DNA of 64,000 nt from Tanypteryx hageni (Eukaryota; Arthropoda; Insecta; Odonata; Petaluridae), in NCBI GenBank assembly GCA_028673005.1, contig CM054117.1, positions 54,931,370 through 54,995,369 on the forward strand. The letters run 5' to 3'. Position 1 is the first letter of the stretch. The number at the start of each line of letters is the position of its first letter. The notes below the pieces were generated by a model that worked only from the letters and a program-made list of their open reading frames with translations, made no database searches and had not been told where the DNA came from. The position numbers and the translations under genes are program-made. This document shows, piece after piece, positions 32,590 through 45,032 of the stretch.

Positions 32590-33190
32590 TATGTGTGTGT
32601 GCGCGCGCGCAGAAAAGTGTTTGTTCCTCTCAATGTTTATCGAGGCACCTGCCACGCAGAAACTCCAAAGGAGAACGAGAGCATTTTAAACTCGCTCGGT
32701 TTCTTTTATTTACCCCGCCGCGAAGGTGCGGTGCCACATATGAGTTGCATAGCACACATAGTACTCTCGCGAAGGATCCACTTCGTGCCATTTCCATGCT
32801 CCCAGCAGATGTTCATTTCTTTCCCCACCCATTTCCGCCTCAGTTTCTCTCTCCTTTGCCCCCTCCCCTTCCCCGTATCTCTCTTTCCCCTTCCCTCTCT
32901 TTCCCCCTCCCCTTCCCAATCTCTCTCTTCCCCCCTCCCCTTCCCCGTCTCTCTCTTTCCCCCTCCACTTCCCCATCTCTCTCTTTCCCCCTCCCCTTCC
33001 CAATCTCTCTCTTCCCCCCTCCCCTTCCCCGTCTCTCTCTTTCCCCCTCCCCTTCCCCATCTCTCTCTTTCCCCCTCCCCTTCCACATCTCTCCCTTTCC
33101 CCCTCCCCCTCCCCATTTCTCTTTCCCCCTCCCTCCGCATTTCCCCTTCACTTCCACTCTCTCTCTCCCCCGCGTCCTCGCTCTTCTGCT
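32590..33190. repeat. (TG)n/(CG)n and a CT-rich minisatellite
   Basis: GTGTGTGTGCGCGCGCGC at 32593-32610. From about 32850 to 33165 there are degenerate units of CTCTCTCTTTCCCCCTCCC plus CTTCCCC of variable length. All frames of 100-276 codons across this region (both strands) read this repeat. Confidence 0.85.
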
Positions 33191-35314
33191 CTCTCGTGGT
33201 CTCTTGCAATCTGTCCTTTTTTGCCTATTCGTGCTCTGCCATAACTTCTCCCCTCTTCCCCGTTCCTTTTCTCTCGTTCCCTCGTTTCCATCCTGTTTCT
33301 CTTCGTGGTGCTTCTTTTTTCCCTCGTTCCTTCCCCCTCATAACTTTTCTCTCCTTGCAATCTTTAAAAAAAATTTAATCGGCGCTGTTGTATCAGAATA
33401 TTTGGGTGATGTCGATGCTGGATGAATCGAAATCGAATTTTCTATTAGCCGAATTAGATGTTTTTCGCGGAATTCGTGGGAGCCGAAATGAATGCCCATA
33501 AATCGAAGTTTCGATCGATCGAACTTTTTTAGTCCTTTTACTTTCGAGACATCGAGTTCGACTTCATGCAAGTTTTTGTGAGAATTGATAGATGTCGAAG
33601 GGTAATCTCGTTACCGATAAGAAAGTTCAAAATTACCTCGATGTAATATTTAATTGATGATAATTCATAAATTTATTTCCCTCCGTCTTGATGATTGAAA
33701 CCATTATCTAAATGCTTAGAACTTTTCAGAATAAGAAAAAAATTTATTATTATAATTTAAAAATGTAACGGTCTATTGGAGAATTTTTACAGTAAATAAC
33801 GAAAGATTGGGAAATGGGCTATAAAAATAAAAATATTTTACTGTTAACCTGCTCTCCAGTGCATGCACATTACACTTCTATCTTTCTTTCTTACTTGCTG
33901 ATTCGCCGCTATTTATGTCACACATTACCTGTTATCGTGAACTCTACGGAATATTTTCAAGCAGCGGTCGTGCAAATTTACGCGAATTATTGTATTTATT
34001 TGTGATCCATAGCAACGTTGCCAAATTAAAAAAATATATTTTGAGAAATAAATGCAGGCATTTCTCGATAATCGTTGTTAATCGGTTTCTGGAAAACGCA
34101 ACGATTAGCGAAACCCGTTCTCTCATGGGCTCAATGATATAAATAGGGGTTGTGTTCCAACGGACCAAGATCACGACATATAAAAAGCCACAGCCACAGC
34201 CTAACAAACTGTTTAAATATAACAAAGAAGTGCATTATTAAACTATTAATAAAAGCCTTAATCTGTTGGTTGTTTTGTTGGTTGGAACGCTATATGGGAT
34301 CTTAAATATACCTCTTTCACACTTGCAGACTTATATTTTATGCAAAATTAAATAAAAAGTAATTGACGCACAATCTTCGGATAAAAACCAATTTAAAGGA
34401 AATTAAATGAAGATTCTTATTCTTATCGTCGATTTTTGTTTTCAAATCGAATTCGTTCACATTAAGCTAAAGTATTTGAAAATTTGTCAAAATTTTGCAT
34501 TTTTATTGAAACGTTCCCTTGGCGATCAACGGCATTGTTGTTCATACAGAAAATCAACATATCTGGTGAGTCCATAAATAGCTAATTTTTTTCGGAATAA
34601 AACGTTAAAGATGTTGTTAACTTAGTTAAAAAATTGTATACTCTTATTGCCTTACTATTAAATATAAAAAAATATATTAAAGTGAAAACCTGTCCATCTA
34701 TCTTATCTAATGTTCTTATAAGTGTCAGATTTAGCTCACTTCCTTCCGATATAGTTGAATATATTAAGTTCCAATTTTCTCGTTGAATTTCAACGGGCAA
34801 TTACACTAGTAGCATAATAAAAATATTAATTTTAAACGACGCGTAGCAGTTTCTCGTTCTGGAAAAAACCACCGATTGCGCGAGGGTGGCGCAGATCGGG
34901 CGGAGGAGGATAATAATGTTGTAATAACGGTTGAGCGAAAAAACAACGATTAGTGAGGGACATAGATTTACTATATGGCCATAGAAAAACTCTAATTGCA
35001 AGCGACGTTTGACCGAATGAAAATTCTTAGAATATAGCCACAAGAGGAATCTCAAACGGAAATCATGTGTGGGTCGCGTGATGGCTCTGCATTAAATCTT
35101 CGGGCCCGTTAATTAAGGGACCGTACTACATCCGCGGTATGCCTTTCATATCAAAAACATTCATCTGTGCACAAACTGCGCAGAGTGTTTGAAATGGGAA
35201 TGAAAAATAAAATGCGGACATTTAGGACGCATCGATTATATGCGTACATTTCCTATATTTACTAAATGATTTAAAAATATTTTGCAAGAAAAAGATATGT
35301 TTGGATGCATCATT
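33191..35314. other. No gene seen
   Basis: CT-biased until 33360, then AT-rich unique-looking sequence. The 93-codon minus frame at 33944-34225 has no recognisable domain. Confidence 0.45.
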
Positions 35315-35322
35315 GTATAAAA

Positions 35323-35641
35323 CAAGGGCTCTTAACTTTTTCTTGCTGACGTAGCCCTTAAAGCGTTTTTTTTTAATGGTCGCGTATCCCCAAGTACATT
35401 TTAATGTGATATTGAAAGATAGATAACCCATGTTTATAGCGTGAAAATGCACAGTTTAGGCGTTTTTTCTGATTTATTCGCAACGTTATTCTTAGCCATA
35501 ATAGCACAACTTGAGATTCCGAAGTCATGAATAAAAGACGAAGTAAGAAAAAAAAATTATAATCTTAAACACTTTCGCGCATCCCTTCAACACTCTTGAC
35601 ATGCCCCTAGGGATACGCGTACCAATGGTTGAATACCCCTG
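35323..35641 (+). mobile_element. hAT MITE H17, relative of H2
   Basis: 319 bp. Starts CAAGGGCTCTTAACTTTTTC and ends ATGGTTGAATACCCCTG. The target duplication GTATAAAA/GTATAAAG is 7/8 identical with central TA. The inner right motif CCCCTAGGGATACGCGTACC parallels CCCCTAGGGGTACGCGAACC of H2. Confidence 0.8.
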
Positions 35642-35660
35642 GTATAAAGTATCTTATTTC

Positions 35661-35707
35661 AAGGGCCGCATGAATGCTCTATCCGGGCTGCCTGTTTGAG
35701 ACTCCTG
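35661..35707. mobile_element. hAT fragment, right end only
   Basis: AAGGGCCGCATGAATG and the terminus TGTTTGAGACTCCTG, followed by AGTTAAAA (central TA). It resembles the fragment at 17081-17147 (GTTTGAGACCCCTG). The left part is missing. Confidence 0.5.
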
Positions 35708-38397
35708 AGTTAAAAGATCATTGGCAATTCTGTTTCTTCTTCCTTCATTTCATATTCCTCAACCTCGTATTCTTTTCAGTTCCTCTATTTACCCCTTTCT
35801 CCTTTTCCCTTGGTATTTACACTCTTCTTCTATACTTTCTCCCCTCTTCTATCCCTTTGTTTTTCCTTTTCTTTCGTCCAGTCTCCTTTCTTATTTTTTA
35901 CACCCACCTCTCTTTATGTTCGTTTTCGTTGTCACAAATCCCCCTTTTCTCCCCTAGCTTCTTCCCTCAACGTGTTTTCCGTTTTTATTTCACTTTCCTT
36001 CCATGTTTTTTTCTTCGCACTCTCGTCGAAAGGGGGGGGGGGGAGAGAGCGAGTGTAAATGCGTGCTCTTACCAGAAACTCTCGTTTTGTTTCAATCTGC
36101 TCAATCCGTGCCGGCCAAAGTGCATTCGAGAAGAGAGGAGCGAGTTAATGCGTTACGCCGAAGCGTGAAGAGGAAGTCGCGCGAAAAAAAAAATGGCGAG
36201 CGGATTCGACAGCCGACACGTTTAGTCGAGAGATGCGCGAATGGCTCGTTTAAAAAGAAATCTCGTTAAACGAGTCTTGTTTTTCTTTCGCACTCACTTT
36301 TGTTCATTTCGACGTCATGTCGTTTTGTTTTATATTTCCGTTCGATCAGGCGAAATAACAAAAAATGTCCAGATGCGTGATGTTTTGGCGATCTTTGAAA
36401 AATGATGGTTTCGTGATGCTTGTATGTTTACGTGCTTCCCGCGTGGACGGGGATGAATCGCGTCTCGTCGCGCGATAATGAGTCGTTAAAAGTGTTCGTC
36501 CTCACGTATTCGGACGAAAGATCGCCTTGATTGCGAACGACCTCTCTCTCTCTCTCTCTAAGATCTCATAAATGCAGACGAATATTATGCTAGCTTATCA
36601 TTTAGAAATAATTACCATTATGTATTGCTGTTGTCTTTTTTACCTTTATTGTATTTCAATGTGTTTTTGCTGTTTTTCGCCCTCTTTTCTTTTAAGGCGA
36701 AGTTAAATAGCATTCAAAATGCATAATAATTATGGGTAATTCTAAAGACGAGCTTTTGAGTCATACGTGATGTCTCCATTTGTGTACCCTTCCCCAGAAA
36801 TGTAAAAACCTTTAAATCAAGAGTTCAAAATATCACTGGGAACGATATTCATTACTTTTAGTTAATTTATTGTTAAATAATATCGTAAGATGAATTAATT
36901 AACGAAGGAGCTCGAACTCGAAGCTCCTAACAGGAAAAATATATGGATAGAATATTGTATGTGGTATGTGTATTGTAAACTGAATCTTCTTAATATGTTT
37001 TTATATGTTTTTTATATGTTAATTTTGTAACCTTGCCACCGAGCTAGGCGCCCACTTGCATTGTATATAGAAATATTAATAATAATAAAGGGTCAAATCA
37101 ATCACTCAGTCCATGAATCTAATGTGGACGTGAGTAGTTTTTTATATTTTTTTCGAAGACGGAGTTTGTGGAGAGGGAGCCTCTGTGTAACAAATGACGA
37201 TTTGTTGGAATGTAAAGCGATGTTTGGATTCGTTCAAAACCTTGTTTTCCACAACAAAGATGTCCGTAAGTAAGTGTTTAGATACGAACGATTCCAGAGT
37301 CTCCATAACTCGAAGCTAGGGGACGAAGGAAAATATAGTATGTACGTATAGTAAATATATTTCGATTTGTAGAGCGTAGATTTTAGTCACGGTAATAAAA
37401 ACTGTAAAGTACATTCTTCGAGGGAATGAAAAACCGATAAGTTGATTTTTGAATCTTTTAGAATAGAGTGCGTGCGTGTATTCAAGCAGATAAACATTTT
37501 ATGGGTTGGGTGACCTGAGTTTATCTATCTACCCGTATAAACATACCTGCGTCGTTATACTAAAAAGAATTCAAATTTGTCTGCACTTTTGTTACTTAAT
37601 TGCGAATTCGCGAAAAACGCACCGTTCGCAATTTGGCGATTGTAGTTAAAGATCAGACAAATGATTTCAACGCAAGGGTACGATGGGAGTTTCCATAGAG
37701 ACACAAAAGCGTCGTAGGATGAACTTCATCGGAGACTTGCGTTCGATCGAGCGGCAGCCGACGTACGCCATCGTCGAATCAATTCCCGGAGGTTCGAACA
37801 AATGTAAATCCTTCACCGAGTCCGTCACGCGCGTCCATTTTCAGTTAAGCTCCTCTCTCGGTCGATTCGAACACAAAGCGTCGGACGTCGCCTATCGACG
37901 AACTCGGAATCCTTTTTCAGGGCGAAAAAAATAGAGGTGGTGGTCGTATGGCGGAGAGAAACATCGGTAGATTCAGTCGACGCATTTGTTTTGAACCTTT
38001 CTTGCTTTCGGGGAATAATAGAGAGTTCCAATTTTTTTATTCTGAAAGAGAGAAAGGGAGTGATTGGACGGGATTGTTTCAAAAGGGGACCGCTATCGAC
38101 CCTGGGTATGTACGCAGCTTCCCTTCGTACGCAATTCGCGTATCCCACAGAGAGGAGAGGGAGATGGGGGGGGGGGTGAAGAGCGAGGGAGTGCCTAGAG
38201 GGGGAAGGTGGGGGGTAAGAAAAAGAGCGAGTGATTGGTCGGCGGGGGCGTGGGAAAGGAAATGAAAGGGGAAGCGGCTCAATAAGACCGGATTGGGATG
38301 AGGAATTGATGGATTTGGGACGCATACCGGAGTTGGGTACCGGAGTGCGTTGCGTCCAGCAGTTCATAAATTTTGATTTTCTCCCTTCCTCCTGCAC
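35708..38397. other. No gene supported; CT-rich 35.7-36.0 kb, GA-rich 38.15-38.3 kb
   Basis: 35730-36030 is pyrimidine-rich, giving a 164-codon frame. 36032-36043 is a G run. (CT)n lies at 36541-36560. 37683-37934 (+) and 37825-38397 (-, 190 codons) are open but overlap on opposite strands. The latter runs into a GA/G tract and contains no recognisable domain. Confidence 0.4.
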
Positions 38398-38849
38398 CAG
38401 GGGTGGGGAAACTACGGCCCGCGGGCCAGGTTAGGTCCGCGAGAGAATTTTATGCGGCCTGCGATTCCATTATAAAAAGGAACTGTGACATGCAATCAGC
38501 GCCCTAACTAACTATTTTAGCGCCCTGGGCAAACTGCTAAATATGTGACCCCCCCTCCTTCAAAAAATTATCTTCTCTAGTTTATTTAGTTACTATTTGG
38601 ATTTTTTGCGCCCCTTACTTAGTTGCGCCCGGGGCAGATGCCCCGCCCTAGTTACAGTACTGCATGCAATACAGATCATTTCATATTTGTTGACTAAAAT
38701 TTTGGCTGGAAAACCTTTTGTTATTATTAATTATTGATTTTCACTAATAGGATCCTTCGCATTCTAAAATAACTTTCGATGTGAGCCCTAATGTAGACCG
38801 CCGAAGCATTTTCCTCTGTTAATGCGGCCCGTCTAAGAACCCACAACTG
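38398..38849 (+). mobile_element. hAT element H11, split by a nested hAT
   Basis: Starts CAGGGGTGGGGAAACTACGG, CCCGCGGGCC and ends GCGGCCCGTCTAAGAACCCA, CAACTG. The ends are inverted with CAG(N)2GTGGG in common. The right half matches the truncated copy at 581-750, which confirms the right boundary. No convincing target duplication. Excluding the insert and its duplication it is about 278 bp. Confidence 0.6.
38497..38662. mobile_element. Nested 166-bp hAT MITE H12 with perfect TSD
   Basis: Flanked by CATGCAAT on both sides (38489-38496 and 38663-38670). Ends CAGCGCCCTAACTAAC and CTAGTTACAGTACTG share CAG and TAACTA in inverted order. Inner motifs are GCGCCCTGGGC and GCGCCCGGGGC. It inserted into the hAT element H11. 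Confidence 0.75.
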
Positions 38850-40234
38850 TTAATGCGCTCCGCCGCATAAAATCTCTATATTCCGGGGTAATCTCATGAT
38901 GTATTTTGTTTTTCGGTGTGTAGACGGGAAATCGAATTTGTTTTACTTTTCCCCCCCTGCCGTCTCCGCCGCTAACTTCTCGTTTTCCAGCGATTTCGCT
39001 TTATCAGAAAAATTTTCAGCCTTCGTAAGACAAGGGTTGGAACACACGCAACCAGTTCGATTTACCCTCGGTCAAATTCGCATGGACTCCATTGGGTGTT
39101 AGTTCGATTATTTTCACCCTTTCTCCTCTAAATTTCTTGATGTACTGCCGAACCTAACTAACTCGAACTTCTATAGCTCTAAATTCGATAACTCTAAATT
39201 CGATAGCTCTAAATTCGATAGATCTTAATTCGATGACTCGATATTCGATTGTTCATGTTTCGATTACTCCGACCTAGCCCGCTCTAATTTTGAACATCTG
39301 ATATTCTAAGCGTCCCAAGAAATCTATCGAAATCCTTTCACTAAGTTTTCTTTGTCTTCTCTGTAAGTTGGGGTTAAAGAGCTCAAGATTTTATTTTTGC
39401 CTAATGTTCGCGTTGAAAAGGACACCAATCCGATTAAAACGAATAAACCCTCTTCGACTGATGTTTCGATCGATGCAACACAAAACCTGAATCAACCGCT
39501 CCTTGGGACCGAGGGAGTTATTTCTCGCGTATAGGTTAAAGCAGCTTATCCGCCTCGCTGGCTTTGCTCGGAAGATGCTCGGGTTTGAGGTTCCCTTAAT
39601 GGGAAACGCATGTCATTTGATCGTGAGGATTCGGATTTCGACATTATACCTGTGCATGTATCCCTTGCCTCCCTGTTGTTATTTTTTAAGGCCAAGTTCT
39701 CAATAATGTCCCTGCGCCACTGGTAACAGGAACTCGTATCGGAATCAATAACGTTCAAATTACCACTGAAGACGGTAGATGTGCAGTGATCGTTTAGTTC
39801 GTACCAGCGTTTTGTCGCCATAGGAAACAACTACATTGTTATTATATTTAAAGTGTAAGTCATCTTTCGATTTTTTTATCTCATACGTTTATGATAGTAT
39901 CCTTTGAGCATGGTCGAAAAAAGGGTAAAAGGGTAACCTATAAAAAAATAAATTGTCTCTCTAATGGGTGCTGTAAAAAAAACGATGCATGTGGTCTCAC
40001 ATATTGTCGATGCTTTTTGAAACGTGACACGTGTCGGACAGGGATTTTTTCCCTCTCCGAACTTCAGTTGGCGCCACTTTTTATTGGCCATTAGATGAAT
40101 CCTTCGACCGCCCTCTACTATCGCCCCCCCCCCCCTTCTCCCTTCCTTCCCCACATTCTCATCTCTCCCAACCACCACCGACTGCCAACTGCCATCCCAT
40201 CGAAGAAAAATAACGTATGGTGCTCGAAACGAGG
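38850..40234. repeat. 15-bp minisatellite 39161-39265; otherwise nothing
   Basis: Seven diverged 15-bp units of the form GCTCTAAATTCGATA run from 39161 to 39265, best conserved at 39176-39220. The rest of the interval has no gene. 40126-40200 is C/T-rich. Confidence 0.6.
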
Positions 40235-40242
40235 GGGACACA

Positions 40243-40541
40243 CGGGGCCGGCCCGAGCTACGGGTGAGCCGGACGGCTGCCCGGGGCGCCGAAGTTTTTG
40301 GGGCGCTTTCCCGATCATTTATCTACGCATTATGCAATTGAATAAATATTGGATACCAATTTATATCGAGGAACAGGCTAGAATCTTGATGGTATTCCTT
40401 TTAACTTTTCATTATCAATAATTTTTACAAAGCGATGAGTATATTAACATGTGCTTTGTAAATATCTCAACAAAAATTAACGGAGGGGGGCGCTGGAGTG
40501 CTATCTCGCCTAGGACGCCAAGATTCATCGGGCCGCCCCTG
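40243..40541. mobile_element. hAT MITE H13 with perfect TSD
   Basis: A perfect 8-bp duplication GGGACACA (40235-40242 and 40542-40549). Ends CGGGGCCGGCCCG and CGGGCCGCCCCTG. GGGGCGCCGAAG and GGGGGGCGCTGG lie inside the two ends. 299 bp. A CA-rich array starts at its right duplication. Confidence 0.85.
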
Positions 40542-40548
40542 GGGACAC

Positions 40549-40925
40549 ACAAACACACACAACTACACGCACACACAACCACACACACAAGCACATACAC
40601 AAAAACCACACGCAAAAACCGCACACACAAACAACCACACACACCACCACACACAACCACATACACAATCTCGCACACAAACAACCACAACCACAAAAGC
40701 CACACACAAACAACCACAACCACAAAAGCCACACACAAACAACCACACACCACCACATACGCAACCACATACACACAATCACACACACAATCACATACAA
40801 CCACATACACAATCACACACAACCACACAAACAAAACCATACATACACACAACCACACACACAGAACCACACACACAAAACCATACATACACACAGAACC
40901 ACACACAAAACTATACACACACATA
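40549..40925 (+). repeat. CA-rich satellite-like array
   Basis: Irregular ACACACAACCACACACACAA-type repeats with purine-poor spacing words (ACAACCACA, CACATACACA). All long frames on both strands here (up to 200 codons) are this repeat. Confidence 0.9.
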
Positions 40926-41469
40926 TTAAAAGCCTCGCTCGCGAGAGTGCGGACGAAAGCGTCAATGACAACCGACAACAACTTGAAAAATATCTCTCGG
41001 ATACGAGTGCGTCCGCTCGTTTCCTACATCGGAGGGCGCCCTACTCGATGATAAGGATGTCAAATGACTCTTTAGCTATCACGAACTCGGTCGGGACAAA
41101 ACTCGAAAAAAAAACCTTTTTATTTTTTCGCTCCGACCGGAAGACGCGAGAGTGGGAGAGTGGCAGGGGGATGGGGAGATGAGGGAAGTAAAAACGCGCT
41201 CCGTGTCGCAAACACATTTCCGTGGCGACGGCTGCGTTATCTGCCCACGCATCCCGAACGTTTCGTGCGGAACCCTCGTTTCAGAGCCATAAAGATATAT
41301 AAATAGAGAAGTGGAAACATTCGACGATCACTGTCTAAACTCGATGGATGGGCGGTGAAAACTTCTGGCCGAAATTTCTTTGATTTTTTTCCATGTTAAA
41401 GTACCATTAACCAATCCATGGGAGGTGTTTTTTTATTTACAAGGGACATTTTTATTCGCTTTCCTTTTC
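40926..41469. other. No gene seen
   Basis: Mixed composition, purine-rich at 41140-41190. No repeat copies recognised. Confidence 0.4.
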
Positions 41470-41477
41470 TTTTAGAG

Positions 41478-41738
41478 CAGTGGTGCCCAACCTACGGCCC
41501 GCGGGCAATCAGAAAATTTAACGGAAATTCATACGTTCCTATGAAAATTTTGGTAACAAAACTTTTAATATTGGAATATTAATCATAAAAACCTAATATA
41601 GAACCTAAGAATATATAGGTAACTTCCCATTTAAACTCTAATCCGGCCCGCCGAAGAATTGGCAATTTCCAATGCGGCCCGCCGAAGGATTCGCAACCAC
41701 CAATTTGGCCCGCCATGTAAAAAGGTTGGGCAGCACTC
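41478..41738. mobile_element. hAT MITE H10
   Basis: 261 bp. Ends CAGTGGTGCCCAACCTACGG and AAAGGTTGGGCAGCACTC. Flanks TTTTAGAG and TGTTAGGG (6/8) have central TA. GCCCGCGGGC at the left and repeated GCGGCCCGCCGAAG at the right are shared in type with H9 at 46016-46335. Confidence 0.8.
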
Positions 41739-41746
41739 TGTTAGGG

Positions 41747-42293
41747 GATGAAAATCTTTCTAGGGCGCTCTCCGATTTCAAAGGGAAAATAAAAAGAGGA
41801 GAGAATTAGGGGAATTTTCGGGAGAGTTCCCCTAGCCCGTAGAGTGGAATTATTTTTCTTTGATCTTCACGTTCCGGGGATGATGATTGATCAGAGGGAA
41901 TCGAGATTAAAAGCGGTAGGAGCGGCAAATGAAAGAGGTGAAAGCGTAGTCCTGGGAGTGGATTCCGCCAATCACCTCGCACCGAGAAGCAGAGGTGGTG
42001 GAAGTGATTGAGATCCGCGGTTTATGTTAATGTAAAACAGCGGATGATGGAAATTTTGCTGACGAGCTCGGGCAATTGAAAAATGTACAGTCGGTCACCA
42101 GGTAACAATGGCTATTGTCTATGGCCAACTCTTTTGTTGTCATCCATCGTCGCTATCAGCTGTTCGAGTCGCCTACGTTCGGTTTAGTAAATGACGGCAG
42201 AGAGTACGAAAGAGAAGTGTGTTCCTACGACACTATAGGATTCGTCACCATGGTCATTCGCCGAGTTTTTTTTTCATAAAATTGGCAGTTCAC
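41747..42293. other. No gene seen
   Basis: Purine-rich to 42000, then unique-looking sequence. Confidence 0.4.
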
Positions 42294-42425
42294 TAGAGAA
42301 TTATCGATCTAGTCTTACGGCTGAAAACATTCAAGAAGGATTGAATATAAAAAATGAGAAAATAATCACTTGTCTTAGATATCTCCAACCTTGTTATAGC
42401 TGTTAAAGATACCTAAGGTATGTAG
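42294..42425 (+). repeat. Dispersed repeat X, copy 4
   Basis: GAGAATTATCGATCTAGTCT ... CTTAGATATCTCCAACCTTG, AAAGATACCTAAG. The hairpin arms CTTAGATATCT and AGATACCTAAG are clear. No recognisable hAT end abuts this copy, although CACTAGAG, a TA-centred octamer, is in the equivalent place. Confidence 0.6.
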
Positions 42426-42690
42426 ATATCTTTTTCATTTTTTTTTGTACTTACGAACTTTTTATTGAATGGAAAAAATAGGTTTTACTTTGAAAATTTA
42501 AAGGTGTTTTGATGTTTATTTTTGCATAAACTCTCTTTGATTAATGCTGTTGTCTTGACGAAATATTAATTAGAAACAGAGAATATATTTGTCTTAGTTC
42601 AGGTGTCGAAACTCCAGTTTTCAAACTTTAAGGATAAAAAAATTCTAATCTTGAAACTTATAAAAATTAAAGCTATGTAGAAATTCAGAT

Positions 42691-43112
42691 TAACCTATTT
42701 CTCGTCGCGAACTCCTTGGATTAACCTTTTCTCTTCGCGAACCTCATGAGTTGTAACAGTTTTGGCGGCGAACTCCTTTTAATGGAGAGTAAATTTTGTA
42801 GAAACAAATCTTTCTGAACGTGTTTAATTCATGAAAAATAAAATGTTTACATAGCACATAGTATGTAAACGTTTACAATAAAATCAGAATCTCTGATATT
42901 GTCGTCAGTTTCTATCTAGTTAGTACTCTGTAAAATTCAAATATAATTCTTGGAACATAAAAGCAAATTGAAAATAAAACCATGCAACTAATTTGAAAGA
43001 AAACAAAATATTGCTAAGAATTGTGGGGACCAAGAAAGTAAAAAAATACGCCATTACCAAATTTTTCTCGCGAACCCCTAGGGGTACGCGAACTACCGGT
43101 TGGGAAACGCTG
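42691..43112 (+). mobile_element. hAT MITE H2, 5'-truncated copy
   Basis: TTAACCTATTTCTCGTCGCG through CGCGAACCCCTAGGGGTACG to GGTTGGGAAACGCTG follows 13964-14408 closely. About 45 bp of the left end are missing. The right flank TCGTAGAG has central TA. Confidence 0.8.
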
Positions 43113-44720
43113 TCGTAGAGGAATGCAGACGTTAAGAAAAAAATGTTCTAGGCATAATAAATTCGAGTTGGGGTGTTAGCTCTGTATTTGCACGGTTTTT
43201 ACTTCACACGATGTTTTCCAGTAACGCATGTACCGCGCAAAGCGAGGGGTGTGTATGTTCGATTCGGCAGAGGAGGAACTGTCAAAGGCGTGATAAACCT
43301 AATTAAGAATCGATCCGTGTTTGAACCGATGTTCCGCGTACTCCCCCTAGTGAATGCTTTTTCTGCGATTTTATCGGACACACATGCCTGCAAAAGAACA
43401 CGCGTTCATTTTTTGTCGTTTTCTCGCTTTAATCGTTCTCACCACCCGTGGTTTCGTTCTCCAGATGTATTTTCCTTCGCCGCCTCGCGTCCATTTCCCC
43501 TGCAATACGAGAAGCGTGCCGAAACACGAAATATCCAGCCTTAAAAAAATCCCGGGTTGAACGATTTTCAAAGCAAGAGTGCGTCGAGCTTAAAAAAATC
43601 ATCCCTCTCTCCCACGCAAATGTTTTCACCTAATGAGATGGAAAGGAACGCGTGAATTCCCTTGATTTTGCGCGAGCGCGCGTGCTTAAAACCCTCTCTG
43701 CCGTTGTGCGCGCAAAACGATCTCTTCTGTTTACACGAGGAAGCGGCTAACGGGAGCCACTTCCGAATGCAAAAGGAAGAATTCCCCCGAAGCCAAAGAT
43801 GTTTGGAAGTCTATAAATAGAATTTTGGACGGCAAAAAAGAAAGATATTTCTTCCCGTCGGTTCGAAATTCTGTCACTTTGAATCATCCGTAACCCGAGT
43901 TTCTCTCGAGTTTATCGAGTTTCGAATCTTTCTTTTCCTTAGTTCCGTTTGGCACCGCAACCAAAATACCTCCATTATTACTCTTCCTCTTCAGTTTTTC
44001 GCCGTGTTTACGTGAACAGCCTAAGGTCAATTACTTTTTAAAATCTCAGCTTCTCCGGCTCACTTAGACTTGGACACCACGTGTTTGTGTTGTCTGTTAG
44101 AGTCGCCCGTTTCGCGGAGTGTCGTTTTTTCACCCATTTCTATTTTTTGAACGATTCGCGAGCGTTGAAATTTTTGATGCTCTCCAAACGCCTTTTAATG
44201 CCCTAGAAATGAGTAAATCCCAAATCCATAAAAAAAACATAATATTTAAATTAAGAGGTGAAAATCCCAGCCGGTATTTTTAAGGTACTGATTAGATTAA
44301 ACTGACGTGAAAGGTTTACCGTTATACAGATTTTAGTGCTGTCTAAGGCATGTATTTGATAAACCTCGTAAGCTAAACTCGGCTGCTTATTTTTGAAGAT
44401 TTTATCGTGATTTTTTTCCACGAATGATTTGAATAAATGCATGTATGGAAGGTGTACTTTTCCACGTTTACTTTCACTCGTGCTCGGGAAGAATTCTATT
44501 GAAACGATCGCGAAATTTTTAAATTAGTGAAGTCTCTTTTGTTTTTTTTTACAACCCGTTATGAGCCACAAATTTTAAAGGATGGATGTCAATCGGTTGA
44601 TACATATGCTTGTGACACGGACGTAGGAGTCGATCGAATTCAGCGGGTATATTTTGTTTTAGCGTCCAATAAAAAAGGCCCGAGCGCTGTCTTTGGACCT
44701 AAATGAATTAATAAGTAAAG
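43113..44720. other. No gene seen
   Basis: A 123-codon frame at 43173-43544 overlaps frames on both strands and lacks a recognisable domain. The remainder is unremarkable. Confidence 0.4.
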
Positions 44721-44728
44721 GTGGAGAG

Positions 44729-45024
44729 CAGTGAGGGCCATCTGGCGTACCGCGGACCACATCCGGCATTTTATTCGGCTCCCGGTTTTTTAATAAAATT
44801 ATTTTTTATCAAATTAACACAGTAAAATTTCGTTCATTGTCTTTATTAAATTTTATTCAAAGGGACACGTGTCATTGTTCCCACTATCTATATGGCGCAT
44901 ATTCATTGTAGGATTTAAAATTATAAAATTTCTGAACGCACATTATCTGGTTACATCCTTTCGGCTCCGGAATACAGCCGGGTAAAATAGTGGCCCGTGA
45001 GCATGAAGCAGTTGGCCCTCACTG
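44729..45024. mobile_element. hAT MITE H15
   Basis: CAGTGAGGGCCA at the left is matched exactly by TGGCCCTCACTG at the right, with further inner symmetry (TTCGGCTCCCGG and TTTCGGCTCCGG). 296 bp. Flanking octamers GTGGAGAG and GCGTTAAG agree at only four positions, so the duplication has decayed. Confidence 0.7.
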
Positions 45025-45032
45025 GCGTTAAG

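Noticed and set aside
32593..33425. Overlapping 261- and 276-codon plus frames and 105-167 codon minus frames
   Set aside because: They are six-frame readings of a CT-rich minisatellite. Their proteins are Ser/Pro/Leu or Arg/Gly/Glu repeats and all frames are open at once.
37825..38397. 190-codon minus frame
   Set aside because: Partly antisense to a GA/G tract, overlaps an open plus frame, and has no recognisable domain or splice context. I cannot support it as a gene.
40415..41051. 188-codon minus and 143/200-codon plus frames
   Set aside because: They translate the CA-rich array (His/Thr/Asn or Cys/Val/Trp repeats).
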